Assembly (NCBI GenBank): GCA_017651185.1
Contig: JAGCDJ010000019.1
Location: forward strand, 186,001 to 250,000
Source of the DNA: Bacteroidales bacterium
Lineage (GTDB): Bacteria; Bacteroidota; Bacteroidia; Bacteroidales; ML635J-15
Direction of reading: 5' to 3'
Length of the DNA stretch: 64,000 nucleotides
A program made the position numbers and the translations under genes. Positions 34,286 through 42,461 of the stretch are shown here, in pieces (position 1 is the stretch's first letter; every line of letters starts with the position of its first letter). A model generated the notes under the pieces. It saw nothing but the letters and a program-made list of their open reading frames with translations. It was not told where the DNA came from and did no database searches.

Positions 34286-34792
34286 ATGAAAAATATAGAA
34301 TTGGTGTGTGTCACAAAGGAAGATGGCAAATGTATGGACAATATCTTCAAATCGCTAAAAGTGAGTTTCAATATGCATGGTGAGGATGTAACAATAGGAT
34401 TTGCCTCTGCCGAAAAGGTGGAAGAATCGATAGAGTTGAAATTGAAAGGTGAAGTGTGCCGATGCAAGTTGAGTGATATTGTGTATTTTTCGACAGACAA
34501 GGGCAATGGGGCAAATACTGGTAACAAGTGCGTGTATTTCAAGAATCGCAAGTACGGAGTGCTAGTGAATTTCACCTTTAATACGGATTTCCAAAGAATT
34601 TTGAACCTTTATAACGGAGAATTTGTCCAGATAAGCAAGTCAACGTATGTGAATAGGGAAGAAGTCAAGAATCTTAATGTGAAAAGCAAGAAGATAACCG
34701 TTCGTGTCTTTGACGATGAGGAAAAAATATTGGGAGTTTCGAGGAATTATATGCCAAAAATTCTGAAAATATGGCAGGATGTGACTGCTTGA
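34286..34792 (+). CDS. LytTR-domain DNA-binding protein without receiver domain
   Basis: A 168-residue protein from ATG 34286 (MKNIELVCVTKEDGKCM); the TTG at 34280 is less likely. After a short N-terminal region of ~50 residues comes a LytTR domain: LSDIVYFSTDKG, KCVYFKNRKYGVLVNF, FVQISKSTYVNREEVKNL, matching VQISKSCYVNKEHI of the response regulator. Without a receiver it cannot be controlled by direct phosphorylation. It starts 11 nt after the viperin gene, so it is in the same transcript and may control its own operon. Confidence 0.85.
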   Translation: MKNIELVCVTKEDGKCMDNIFKSLKVSFNMHGEDVTIGFASAEKVEESIELKLKGEVCRCKLSDIVYFSTDKGNGANTGNKCVYFKNRKYGVLVNFTFNTDFQRILNLYNGEFVQISKSTYVNREEVKNLNVKSKKITVRVFDDEEKILGVSRNYMPKILKIWQDVTA

Positions 34793-34866
34793 CAGAGTTT
34801 CGTGTCATGGATGAAATGCAACAAAAGGCAATGAGAAGTAGTGATGAAAAATAGTTAGGCAATATG

Positions 34867-34890
34867 TTGCCAGAATGAAATATTGGTTGC
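34867..34890 (+). promoter_or_regulatory. pair of TTGCC direct repeats, candidate LytTR site
   Basis: TTGCC at 34867 and 34887, 20 bp apart, in the 164-bp gap before the first micro-ORF. GCAA words in the opposite orientation lie at 34818, 34828 and 34859. No good -7 box follows. Confidence 0.4.
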
Positions 34891-34939
34891 CCTCAGGTAT
34901 TTTGTGGCGAAAATTTTGAAAAAATAACATATAATTTAG

Positions 34940-34949
34940 AAAGGAGGTG
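34940..34949 (+). promoter_or_regulatory. full-length Shine-Dalgarno sequence of micro-ORF 1
   Basis: AAAGGAGGTG is a perfect 10-base complement of the 16S rRNA 3' end, 7 nt before ATG 34957. Such sequences are very rare in Bacteroidota. The same 10 bases precede micro-ORF 2. Confidence 0.8.
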
Positions 34950-34956
34950 TTTTTTT

Positions 34957-35037
34957 ATGGCAAAGACAAAAGGCAAAGCAGGATGGCCAAGCAAGACAGG
35001 AAATCCGTCGGGCAAAGGCAGGGACAATAACAATTAA
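34957..35037 (+). CDS. micro-ORF 1, 26-residue basic Gly/Lys/Asn-rich peptide
   Basis: A 26-codon frame (MAKTKGKAGWPSKTGNPSGK then GRDNNN) with a perfect Shine-Dalgarno sequence. It is basic, with no hydrophobic segment and no Cys. The W-P-S-K-T-G-N-P-S-G pattern looks like a conserved motif rather than random sequence. Peptides of this look occur in other Bacteroidales as unannotated small proteins as far as I recall; no function is known to me. It lies between two LytTR genes in the viperin locus. Confidence 0.6.
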   Translation: MAKTKGKAGWPSKTGNPSGKGRDNNN

Positions 35038-35063
35038 CGTAATGTTATTTGTGACGTTGTAGA

Positions 35064-35081
35064 GACGTAGCGCGCTACGTC
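35064..35081. repeat. 18-bp perfect palindrome GACGTAGCGCGCTACGTC
   Basis: A REP-like palindrome preceded by GTTGTAGA, the usual start of a family of dispersed palindromes in Bacteroidota. It lies between the two micro-ORFs. Confidence 0.8.
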
Positions 35082-35118
35082 CTAGGTAAAGAACGAAATG
35101 TTTAATCAAATTATCCCG

Positions 35119-35128
35119 AAAGGAGGTG
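35119..35128 (+). promoter_or_regulatory. full-length Shine-Dalgarno sequence of micro-ORF 2
   Basis: AAAGGAGGTG again, 6 nt before ATG 35135. Confidence 0.8.
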
Positions 35129-35134
35129 TAGGTT

Positions 35135-35245
35135 ATGGGAGGATGGAATTCCGATGCGGAACACACGCAGGCTGATTATGACAATCACGCTGATCAGATG
35201 AATCCGAACAACGATGAATATTATCATTCGCGTGGCGAGGATTAA
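35135..35245 (+). CDS. micro-ORF 2, 36-residue acidic His/Asn-rich peptide
   Basis: A 36-codon frame starting MGGWNSDAEHTQADYDNHAD and ending YYHSRGED. It is acidic, rich in Asp, Asn and His, and shares the early Gly-Trp and the Asn-rich character with micro-ORF 1. It follows the same perfect Shine-Dalgarno sequence. A hairpin (35254-35280) lies just after the stop. The His/Asp content would allow metal binding, but this is a guess. Confidence 0.6.
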   Translation: MGGWNSDAEHTQADYDNHADQMNPNNDEYYHSRGED

Positions 35246-35253
35246 TAAACCAT

Positions 35254-35280
35254 GAGGGCGATGCCTCGTACATCGCCCTC
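35254..35280 (+). terminator. perfect 10-bp hairpin after micro-ORF 2
   Basis: GAGGGCGATG and CATCGCCCTC around a 7-nt loop. The following bases are CGTTTG, so the T-run is poor; it may be a weak terminator or an RNA-stabilising end. Confidence 0.5.
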
Positions 35281-35342
35281 CGTTTGAACGCAAAGTTGAG
35301 TCTGGGTACTCAAAGTAATAAACGGCATAATAAAGTAATGGG

Positions 35343-35368
35343 TTGCCTGCGTGGGGATATTTTATTGC
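35343..35368 (+). promoter_or_regulatory. TTGC direct-repeat pair, candidate LytTR site
   Basis: TTGCC at 35343 and TTGCT at 35365, 22 bp apart. The second lies exactly 54 bp upstream of the -7 box at 35419, the same distance as at the viperin and 36112 promoters. Confidence 0.5.
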
Positions 35369-35418
35369 TGGTTTTATGCAACTCGTTACTTATTTGAGTA
35401 ACAAATGGTTGTAATCGG

Positions 35419-35426
35419 TAATTTTG
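35419..35426 (+). promoter_or_regulatory. -7 promoter box of the third LytTR gene
   Basis: TAATTTTG, 26 bp before ATG 35452. Confidence 0.6.
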
Positions 35427-35451
35427 CAATGAAAATATAAATAGGTATAAA

Positions 35452-36000
35452 ATGGCGAAAAAGGAAGAACATAGGAGGATAGAATACGCATTTTCTGAGA
35501 TTAGCAATCTGGTGTCGGGGAGCGATGCTGTGCGAGTGAAGCGCATACAAGTCGACCTGAATATTTCTGGTTGCGACTATTCCTTATGTTTCAACGATAC
35601 GCAAAGTCATCTTGTGCCTGTGAAGATAAAGGGCGAGGACGAGTTCGAGGTCGAACTGCGCAACATCGTGGCGATAGTTCCTCTTCGTGACAAGGAATAT
35701 TCGAATGCTAGGCGAGGAGGTAACAAGCGGATTATTTTTGCCAATCGTAAGCCAGGAATCCTTGTAGATTTCAAATTGAAAAGTGACATTGCTGGAAAAA
35801 TGAAACTTTGCGATGGCGAACTTGTAGAGGTGTGCAACGGCTATTTCGTAAACCGCAGCCTATTGAAGCATTGCGATGAGAAGTCGGCAAAAATTGCTGT
35901 AAGTTACATTGATGCAGCCGGTAAACAAAGCAAAATGCAGATTCCTGTCAGTCGCCGAAAGTTACCGATGGTAAGAAAACTTGTATTGTCGGATAATTAA
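35452..36000 (+). CDS. diverged LytTR-domain protein without receiver domain
   Basis: A 182-residue protein. The N-terminal ~60 residues are of unknown fold; the rest follows the LytTR pattern of the 34286 protein (VELRNIVAIVPLRD, KRIIFANRKPGILVDFKLKSD, GELVEVCNGYFVNRSLLKH). The DNA-contact segment is altered (NGYFVNRS in place of KSTYVNRE), so its specificity may differ. It has its own promoter and upstream TTGC pair, which suggests control by the locus regulators or by itself. Confidence 0.72.
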   Translation: MAKKEEHRRIEYAFSEISNLVSGSDAVRVKRIQVDLNISGCDYSLCFNDTQSHLVPVKIKGEDEFEVELRNIVAIVPLRDKEYSNARRGGNKRIIFANRKPGILVDFKLKSDIAGKMKLCDGELVEVCNGYFVNRSLLKHCDEKSAKIAVSYIDAAGKQSKMQIPVSRRKLPMVRKLVLSDN

Positions 36001-36011
36001 TATGCCATTCG

Positions 36012-36015
36012 TTGC
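36012..36015 (+). promoter_or_regulatory. single TTGC element before the lipoprotein operon
   Basis: Context ATTCGTTGCTTGAGG is close to the 32986 copy (ATTTCGTTGCTTTGG). It lies exactly 54 bp upstream of the -7 box at 36066. Confidence 0.42.
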
Positions 36016-36065
36016 TTGAGGCGAGTAGGTTGTTACTGTGCTGATAGTTAGTGCGTTGTGTGATG

Positions 36066-36073
36066 TATTTTTG
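36066..36073 (+). promoter_or_regulatory. -7 promoter box of the lipoprotein operon
   Basis: TATTTTTG, 38 bp before ATG 36112. Confidence 0.6.
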
Positions 36074-36111
36074 TGGAATAAAATTAGGTTTAATTCAAAA
36101 GTTATATTGAA

Positions 36112-36906
36112 ATGAAAAATTCAGTTAAAATTTTGGCAGTCATTGTTTTGGCTGCATTGGTTTTTAGTGGTTGTACTAAGGATGTAGAGGCAGATTTTGA
36201 TTGTCCTGCAAGTGTAGTAGCAGGAGAGACTTTCTTTGTTTCAAATTATTCGTTTAATGCGTATTACTATATTTGGGAGTTTGGCGACAAGTCGTATGTG
36301 TCGTCGAGTGCAAAATATGACGATGCTCTTGCTGCTGTAAATGGTGCTTCATTCGATTCCGCATTGGACGGTTTGTGGGGAAGTTCAAAGGAAGATTATG
36401 ATTATTATGTAGGGCAAGACCCAGACCCTGTTTATTTTAAATATGCTGGTGAAAAGAAAATAATACTTCACGCATATTCGAAGAATGGGAAGAAGAGTAG
36501 TCATAAGACCAAGTATATTAAGGTACTAAATCCTTCTTCATATACAATAACTTCTCTTGAACTGCAGAAAATAAATATGTCATCGTGGGATACTGGTATT
36601 CTGAGTGGCGAAGACCCGGATATTTATTTCAATATTGTAGATATGAATGGTTCGGTATTGTACACAAGCACAACAAAATCGAATGTTAGCGAGTATTCTT
36701 TGCCTGTCACATGGCATTTCTCCCAGATGTTGGACTATGCCTCAAATTACTACATAAGGTTTTATGATAAAGACGATGGCATTGATTCCGATGATATTAT
36801 GGCAAGTTGTGTGTTTGAAAGTTCGTATTTGACACCAGGCAGTGATTCTTATACATGGCAGGCATCAAGCGGAACAATAAAGTTCACTGTAGGATTGGAT
36901 TGGTAA
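36112..36906 (+). CDS. lipoprotein with a PKD-like domain
   Basis: A 264-residue protein with a lipobox ending in VFSGC (Cys20). A PKD-type beta sandwich follows: ADFDCPASVVAGETFFVSN, YYIWEFGD and the later KKIILHAYSKNGKKS strand, with a helical insertion between them. The last ~120 residues form a second beta domain (SLELQKINMSSWDTG, DPDIYFNIVD) resembling a C2-like or jelly-roll fold. Likely a cell-envelope lipoprotein of unknown role. First of three co-directional genes with gaps of 12 and 10 nt. Confidence 0.72.
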   Translation: MKNSVKILAVIVLAALVFSGCTKDVEADFDCPASVVAGETFFVSNYSFNAYYYIWEFGDKSYVSSSAKYDDALAAVNGASFDSALDGLWGSSKEDYDYYVGQDPDPVYFKYAGEKKIILHAYSKNGKKSSHKTKYIKVLNPSSYTITSLELQKINMSSWDTGILSGEDPDIYFNIVDMNGSVLYTSTTKSNVSEYSLPVTWHFSQMLDYASNYYIRFYDKDDGIDSDDIMASCVFESSYLTPGSDSYTWQASSGTIKFTVGLDW

Positions 36907-36918
36907 AATAATATTAAT

Positions 36919-37908
36919 ATGGAGAAACTGTTTGTAATTGTGGCTTTGGTTTCATTGATGACGATGTTCGGTTGCCGTAAACATCCGGTTGCTGATTTCT
37001 CAATGACACCAAGTACGGTATATGTTAATGAGAAAGTCCGATTTTTGAATATTTCGGTTAATGCTTCCAGTTTCTATTGGGAGATAGACGGCATAGGAGA
37101 TTATTCGTGGACACCAGAGCCAGTTAGTTTTTCAACTCCTGGCGATAAACGTGTTAGCCTTACCGCTTATTCGAGCAGAGCAGAAAACACAACGACAAAA
37201 TACCTGCATGTTATTGATGTTCCAACGGGAGGCGGTTCGACAAGTGGAAACGGAAACTCTAGTGGAAGCCAACCTGTAGATGACTATAAGGACTTCAAGT
37301 ACATAAACTCACATAAGTATCCGTATCGCGTTACACAGACGCGCGATGGCGTGCTTATTGGAACATATTCGGTGCCTGCAAACGGCACAAAGATTATAAA
37401 ATGCAAGTGCAGTACTACTGAAGTGCATAAGGTTGAACAATCATCCGGATATTTTGACCATCCTAATAATATCAATATAGAGCCGTTCACCGTTGATTGC
37501 TCCAATGTTTCTTCGGGTGGATATTACTATTATACAATCAAATGTGGCACTTCGATAATCAAATATGTAAACGGAAACAGTGTGCCATATACGGTTGATA
37601 TTACTTGTGCATCTAACAATACCAACTATTCCGTTACAGTACAGGGTAATTCGTCAGGTACGTTTACGGCAGAAGCTGGTTGTGAATACACCGTGAAATT
37701 TACACAGCAAAGCGGTTATACTTTTTGGCCTTCAACCTCAACATATACCGTACAGGTTGACTGTGGTTATACCTACACTCGCAATGCTCCGACGAATGTC
37801 AAGGGGGAGGCGGAACGTCTTAATTACGATGAGTTTATTGATGACGATGAGGCTGTTGCTAACGATGGCATTGAATCGGAAGAAAATTTTGATTTGTGTA
37901 ATGAATAA
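36919..37908 (+). CDS. lipoprotein with a PKD-like domain and acidic tail
   Basis: A 329-residue protein with the lipobox TMFGC (Cys19). The PKD-like part (VADFSMTPSTVYVNEKVRF, ASSFYWEIDGIG, KRVSLTAYSSRAENTTTKYLHV) parallels that of the gene upstream. A Gly/Ser/Asn linker near 112-125 leads to two further beta-rich segments and a strongly acidic C-terminus (NYDEFIDDDEAVANDG). Probably a surface or periplasmic lipoprotein; function unknown. Confidence 0.7.
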   Translation: MEKLFVIVALVSLMTMFGCRKHPVADFSMTPSTVYVNEKVRFLNISVNASSFYWEIDGIGDYSWTPEPVSFSTPGDKRVSLTAYSSRAENTTTKYLHVIDVPTGGGSTSGNGNSSGSQPVDDYKDFKYINSHKYPYRVTQTRDGVLIGTYSVPANGTKIIKCKCSTTEVHKVEQSSGYFDHPNNINIEPFTVDCSNVSSGGYYYYTIKCGTSIIKYVNGNSVPYTVDITCASNNTNYSVTVQGNSSGTFTAEAGCEYTVKFTQQSGYTFWPSTSTYTVQVDCGYTYTRNAPTNVKGEAERLNYDEFIDDDEAVANDGIESEENFDLCNE

Positions 37909-37918
37909 TAATTAACGT

Positions 37919-38758
37919 ATGAGAAAAGGATTTATAGGATTTGTTTGCTTCTTGCTTATAGCAAGTATTTTGTTTTCGAGTTGCGCCACTATATTGAGCG
38001 GTGGCAAGACCAAGATTCGCGTTTACGATGGTATGCCACCCAATGCTCAGGTGTATGTTGATGGAAACTATGTAGGCACTGCTCCGTGTAAGTTCAAGGT
38101 TCACAAGACAATGAAGAATGCTCAGCATAAAATTGACATCAAGGCTACAGGTTACGAAACGCAGACCGTAACTACAAACCGTAAGTTTAGTGCAGGATTT
38201 TTTATCCTCGACATTTTCACTGGTGTAATTTGGACCGTGATTGATTTCGCAACAGGTAACCTTTATAAGCAAAGACCAAAGAAAATACATTATAACCTTA
38301 TGCCTATAGGAAATACATCGATGGTTCAGACGGAGTCTGCTACGGTGAATACAAATGTCAACGCTGTAAAGCCTGTAGAAAAAACAGCAGAACCAACTAA
38401 GCAAACCAAAGTTGTTGCTCCTGCTGTAACCTATAAGCCTGGCGATGAGGTTTATTGCTCTTCGTTTTTTAGCTTCGGAAAATGCCAGCCAGTTTCGGTT
38501 AAGGCTGTAAAGACAGATGGAACTTGCATTGTTGCAAACACCGATGGAAAGGAATTGAAAAAGACTCCCAAGTACATTTATCCGAAAGGTGGTGAATCGT
38601 CCGCTTTTAAGCTCGGTAATTCAGTAAGGTTTGGAAACAAAATCTTTGGTGTCAAGACGGGAAAGGTTGTTTCTGTTCCGAATGCAGAGAAATGTATTGT
38701 TGAAACTTCCAAGGGAGATTTTGTTCTGAAAAAGCAATCTGCACTGATGAAGGAATAG
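37919..38758 (+). CDS. PEGA-domain lipoprotein
   Basis: A 279-residue protein with a lipobox ending in LFSSC and the CATILSGG start typical of small Bacteroidota lipoproteins. A PEGA domain follows at ~37-80 (GMPPNAQVYVDGNYVGTAPCKFKVHK). A hydrophobic stretch (GFFILDIFTGVIWTVIDFATG) near 98-118 could insert in a membrane. The C-terminal half has two related barrel-like repeats (YKPGDEVYCSSFFSFGKCQPVSVKAV and FKLGNSVRFGNKIFGVKTGKVVSV in part). Last gene of the lipoprotein operon; a terminator follows. Confidence 0.75.
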   Translation: MRKGFIGFVCFLLIASILFSSCATILSGGKTKIRVYDGMPPNAQVYVDGNYVGTAPCKFKVHKTMKNAQHKIDIKATGYETQTVTTNRKFSAGFFILDIFTGVIWTVIDFATGNLYKQRPKKIHYNLMPIGNTSMVQTESATVNTNVNAVKPVEKTAEPTKQTKVVAPAVTYKPGDEVYCSSFFSFGKCQPVSVKAVKTDGTCIVANTDGKELKKTPKYIYPKGGESSAFKLGNSVRFGNKIFGVKTGKVVSVPNAEKCIVETSKGDFVLKKQSALMKE

Positions 38759-38785
38759 TGTTGGTTTGCAATGAAAACGATAATG

Positions 38786-38817
38786 AACAGGCTGCCTATG
38801 GCGGTCTGTTTTTTTGT
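38786..38817 (+). terminator. intrinsic terminator of the lipoprotein operon
   Basis: AACAGGCTGCC and GGCGGTCTGTT pair across TAT, followed by a T-run. Confidence 0.8.
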
Positions 38818-38840
38818 TCTTCTATTCCGAATATTTTATG

Positions 38841-38848
38841 TAATTTTG
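38841..38848 (+). promoter_or_regulatory. -7 promoter box of lysS
   Basis: TAATTTTG, 16 bp before ATG 38865. Confidence 0.65.
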
Positions 38849-38864
38849 CAAAAATTTTTTTCGA

Positions 38865-40595
38865 ATGGAATATTTAGGTTTAAGCGAACAGGAAATCCTT
38901 CGTCGTGAGGCGTTGAAGGAATTGATAAATTTAGGTATAAATCCATATCCGGCACCTGAATTCAAGGTGACGACCAATACAAGGGATATTCTCAACAGGT
39001 TCAGCGATGAAAATCTGCCCGAAGATTTGAAGGACATTTCTATTGCCGGTCGTATGATGAGCCGCAGAATCATGGGTAATGCATCTTTTGCCGAGTTGCA
39101 AGACGAAAAGGGGCGCATACAACTCTATTTCCGCCGCGACGATATTTGTGAAGGCGAAGACAAGACCATGTACAATCAGGTTTTCAAGAAACTTCTTGAT
39201 ATTGGCGATATTATAGGTGTTAAAGGTTTTGCTTTCCGTACCCAGATGGGTGAAATTTCGGTTCACGTAAAGGAATTTACAGTTCTTAGCAAGTCGTTGC
39301 ATCCACTGCCAATAGTAAAGGAAAAGGATGGCAAGATATACGATGCTTTCAGCGACCCTGAACAGCGTTACCGTAACCGTTCGATGGACTTGATTGTAAA
39401 TCCGCAGGTAAAGGAAGCTTTCATCAAGCGTACCATGCTTACCAATTCGATGCGTCAGTTCCTCAATGCAAAGGGTTACCTCGAGGTTGAAACCCCGATT
39501 TTGCAGCCTATGTATGGCGGTGCTGCTGCTCGTCCGTTCAAGACTCACCACAATACACTCGACCAGACTTTGTATCTCCGTATTGCCGATGAACTTTACT
39601 TGAAACGCCTTATCGTTGGTGGTTTCGATGGCGTTTACGAGTTTGCAAAGGACTTCCGCAACGAAGGTATGGACCGTTTCCACAATCCTGAGTTCACTCA
39701 GATGGAACTCTACGTTGCCTACAAGGACTACAACTGGATGATGGACTTGGTTGAGGAAATGGTTGAGAAGATAGCAATCGATACCAACGGAACAACAAAG
39801 GTTCAGGTTGGCGAAAACATAATCGACTTCAAGCGTCCGTGGAAACGCTATACTATGTTCGAGGCAATAGAGCATTTCAGCGGAATCGACATTTCGAAGA
39901 TGGACGAAACTGAACTTCGTGAAGTAGCAAAGAAAGTAGGAGTAGAGGTTAACGACAGCATGGGTAAGGGCAAACTCATTGATGAAATCTTTGGCGAATG
40001 CTGCGAATCCAAGCTTATACAGCCGACTTTCATTACCGATTATCCTATCGAAATGTCGCCGTTGGCAAAGAAGCACCGTTCGAAAGAAGGTCTTGTTGAG
40101 CGTTTCGAGGCTGTTTGCAACGGAAAGGAAATCTGCAATGCTTATTCGGAACTTAACGACCCGGTTGACCAACGCTACCGTTTCGAGCAGCAGTTGTTGC
40201 TTGCTAAGCGTGGTGACGAAGAGGCAATGATGCTCGACGAAGATTTCCTAACAGCAATGGAAATCGGTATGCCGCCAACGGCTGGCTTGGGTATAGGTAT
40301 CGACCGCCTGTCGATGATTATGACCAATTCGGTTTCTATACAGGATGTTCTTTTCTTCCCGCAGATGCGTCCCGAAAAGAAGGCCGACACCTTTAATCTT
40401 GAAGATTATACCGCTTTGGGTATCAGCGAAGAATGGGCAAAGGTTATTTACAAGTGCGGTATTACTACCGTAAAGCAGTTGAAGGAAATGAGTCCACAGA
40501 AGTTGCATCCGACATTGTGCGGAATGAACAAGAAGCACAAACTTGGCTTGCAGAATCCAACTATCGAGGAAATTACTGGCTGGTTAAGCAAATAA
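38865..40595 (+). CDS. lysS: lysine--tRNA ligase, class II
   Basis: A 576-residue cytoplasmic enzyme that charges tRNA(Lys). The anticodon-binding OB fold occupies ~50-170 ([21 protein letters not shown]), then the class II core: motif 1 around [19 protein letters not shown], motif 2 in [17 protein letters not shown], motif 3 in [13 protein letters not shown] near 482. About 65 extra residues after the catalytic core ([20 protein letters not shown]...) form a helical tail, as is usual in Bacteroidota LysRS and absent from E. coli. Confidence 0.98.
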   Translation: MEYLGLSEQEILRREALKELINLGINPYPAPEFKVTTNTRDILNRFSDENLPEDLKDISIAGRMMSRRIMGNASFAELQDEKGRIQLYFRRDDICEGEDKTMYNQVFKKLLDIGDIIGVKGFAFRTQMGEISVHVKEFTVLSKSLHPLPIVKEKDGKIYDAFSDPEQRYRNRSMDLIVNPQVKEAFIKRTMLTNSMRQFLNAKGYLEVETPILQPMYGGAAARPFKTHHNTLDQTLYLRIADELYLKRLIVGGFDGVYEFAKDFRNEGMDRFHNPEFTQMELYVAYKDYNWMMDLVEEMVEKIAIDTNGTTKVQVGENIIDFKRPWKRYTMFEAIEHFSGIDISKMDETELREVAKKVGVEVNDSMGKGKLIDEIFGECCESKLIQPTFITDYPIEMSPLAKKHRSKEGLVERFEAVCNGKEICNAYSELNDPVDQRYRFEQQLLLAKRGDEEAMMLDEDFLTAMEIGMPPTAGLGIGIDRLSMIMTNSVSIQDVLFFPQMRPEKKADTFNLEDYTALGISEEWAKVIYKCGITTVKQLKEMSPQKLHPTLCGMNKKHKLGLQNPTIEEITGWLSK

Positions 40596-40627
40596 ATTTT
40601 TCATAATAACGAAAATGTTGATGATTG

Positions 40628-40655
40628 GGCGGAATCGAAAGGTTTCGCCTTTTTT
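40628..40655 (+). terminator. intrinsic terminator of lysS
   Basis: GGCGGAATC GAAA GGTTTCGCC followed by six T. Confidence 0.78.
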
Positions 40656-40676
40656 GTGACTGCTTGTGTATAGATT

Positions 40677-42461
40677 TTAGTCGTTTGCAAATTCCTTTAT
40701 CATCTTTCTGTAGTTCGAGAAGATGGTTGCACGCGAGACGAATCCCACATATTTGCCCTTGTCGATTACGACAATGTTGTAGTTGTTGGAGTTTTCGAAA
40801 AGTTCGGCTGCTTCCTGAACGCTCATGCCGTATTCTATGGTCGTTGTAGGATAAAACATCAAATCCTTAACCTTTGTGGTTTCGTACATTTCTGTCTTGA
40901 AAATCAAATGCTTTATCTGGTCGAGCCATACTAGTCCCTTGAAGTTGTTTTCCGAATCGACAACAACATATATTGTTCGCGTAGAGTGTGAGATGACTTT
41001 CGTTAGGTCGCCAAGCGTTGCATCTTCGTGGATTGTGAGGAAATTGCGTTCGATGTATTGCTCTAGTTTCATCATTGCAAGCATGTTGCGGTCGGCGTTG
41101 TGTGTGAGCAGTTCTCCGCGTTTTGCAAGCAGTATGGTATAAACCGAATTTGGCATTGCGGCGCGGGCAACGAAATATGAGATTGTGGAAACAATCATCA
41201 GCGGTACAAAAAGCGAATATCCGCCAGTGAGTTCGGCGATGAGGAATATTGCGGTGAAAGGTGCGTGCATTATGCCGCCAATAAGTCCAGCCATTCCAAT
41301 AAGTGCATAATTGCCAACGGAAATATCAAATCCCAAATACTTGCAGATGTGAGCATAAAGCAGACCGAGTATTGCACCGAGAAATAGAGAAGGTGCAAAA
41401 ATTCCACCAGCACCGCCTGCACCGAAAGTACATCCCGTAGCAAATGCTTTTAGCAGTAGGATAAGCAATAGGATTAGTGCAATTCCCCAGAATGAGTGTG
41501 CAAAACCTGCAGATGAGTAGAATGTGTTGGTATATATTAAATCGAAATCGCCTTTTAGTGCTGCATTTATGCTTTCAAAGCCTTCGCCATAAAGAGTTGG
41601 GAAAAGGAAAATGAGCAGACCGAGCGAAATTGAACCAATCAGGAATTTTACCCAGTCGTTCTTTATCTTCTTGAACCATTCGGTTTGTGCAAGGTAAAGT
41701 TTTGAGAAATAGAGCGATAGTAATCCGCACAGAATGCCGAATACGACTAGGAATCCAGTGTCGCGAAGCATGAACGGGTCGGTGTGCTCGATTGGGTACA
41801 CAACATTTTGTCCGAGGAAAAGGTAGGATGTTAGTGTTGCCGAAATTGATGCTGCAAGAAGCGGTAGGAGTGATGCCGTTGATAGGTCGAGCATCATCAC
41901 TTCCATCGAGAAGATTATACCTGCGATAGGCGCCTTGAATATTGATGCGATTGCTCCAGCCGATGCGCAGGCAATCAGCATGATTACCTGCTTGTATTTC
42001 AAGTGGAAAAGTTGTCCCATGTTGCTACCGATTGCTGCACCAGTTGCTACAATAGGACCTTCCAGTCCGACTGAACCGCCAAAACCAACAGTGAGCGAAC
42101 TTCCTATGATACGCGAAAACATGTTGTGCTTCGGTATTTTTCCCTCGTTTTGCGACATGTTATATAATACCATAGGTATGCCGTGCCCGAGTTTCTTCTT
42201 GATGAAAATCTTCACGAAGGCAAGAGTGAGCAGTATGCCTATCGCTGGGAATATGAAGAACATGTAATGTACATTGTAGGTGTCAATTATGGTAATAACT
42301 AATTCGCGGACAAGGTGCACCGAATTTTTCATTACAACGGCTGCCAAGCCGACTGCAATACCTACAATGAAGGCAAGTATCGTCATGAAAGTACGGTCCG
42401 ACATGTTTCGTACACGCCAGAACATAAATTTGCGATACCGTTCCTTAAAGTTTATTTTCAT
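40677..42461 (-). CDS. ClC-family chloride channel or Cl-/H+ antiporter with CBS domains
   Basis: A 594-residue protein starting at the ATG at 42461 (MKINFKERYRKFMFWRV); an in-frame extension to 42635 adds a low-complexity basic stretch not seen in the family. The ClC pore has LGHGIPMV (GxGIP), GGSVGLEGPIVATGAAIGS with the gating Glu, and TFGAGGAGGIFAPSLFLGA. Two C-terminal CBS domains follow from ~455 (NFLTIHEDATLGDLTKVIS and LMFYPTTTIEYGMSVQEAAELF), which may bind nucleotides. It moves chloride across the inner membrane. Convergent with lysS. Confidence 0.95.
   Translation of the reverse strand: MKINFKERYRKFMFWRVRNMSDRTFMTILAFIVGIAVGLAAVVMKNSVHLVRELVITIIDTYNVHYMFFIFPAIGILLTLAFVKIFIKKKLGHGIPMVLYNMSQNEGKIPKHNMFSRIIGSSLTVGFGGSVGLEGPIVATGAAIGSNMGQLFHLKYKQVIMLIACASAGAIASIFKAPIAGIIFSMEVMMLDLSTASLLPLLAASISATLTSYLFLGQNVVYPIEHTDPFMLRDTGFLVVFGILCGLLSLYFSKLYLAQTEWFKKIKNDWVKFLIGSISLGLLIFLFPTLYGEGFESINAALKGDFDLIYTNTFYSSAGFAHSFWGIALILLLILLLKAFATGCTFGAGGAGGIFAPSLFLGAILGLLYAHICKYLGFDISVGNYALIGMAGLIGGIMHAPFTAIFLIAELTGGYSLFVPLMIVSTISYFVARAAMPNSVYTILLAKRGELLTHNADRNMLAMMKLEQYIERNFLTIHEDATLGDLTKVISHSTRTIYVVVDSENNFKGLVWLDQIKHLIFKTEMYETTKVKDLMFYPTTTIEYGMSVQEAAELFENSNNYNIVVIDKGKYVGFVSRATIFSNYRKMIKEFAND

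Noticed and set aside
38931..40172. A long open frame on the minus strand (413 codons) opposite lysS
   Set aside because: lysS is certain on the plus strand. The antisense frame has no start signals or recognisable domain and arises from codon bias; similar shadows lie opposite secA, the acyl-CoA synthetase, nqrA and DPP-IV.
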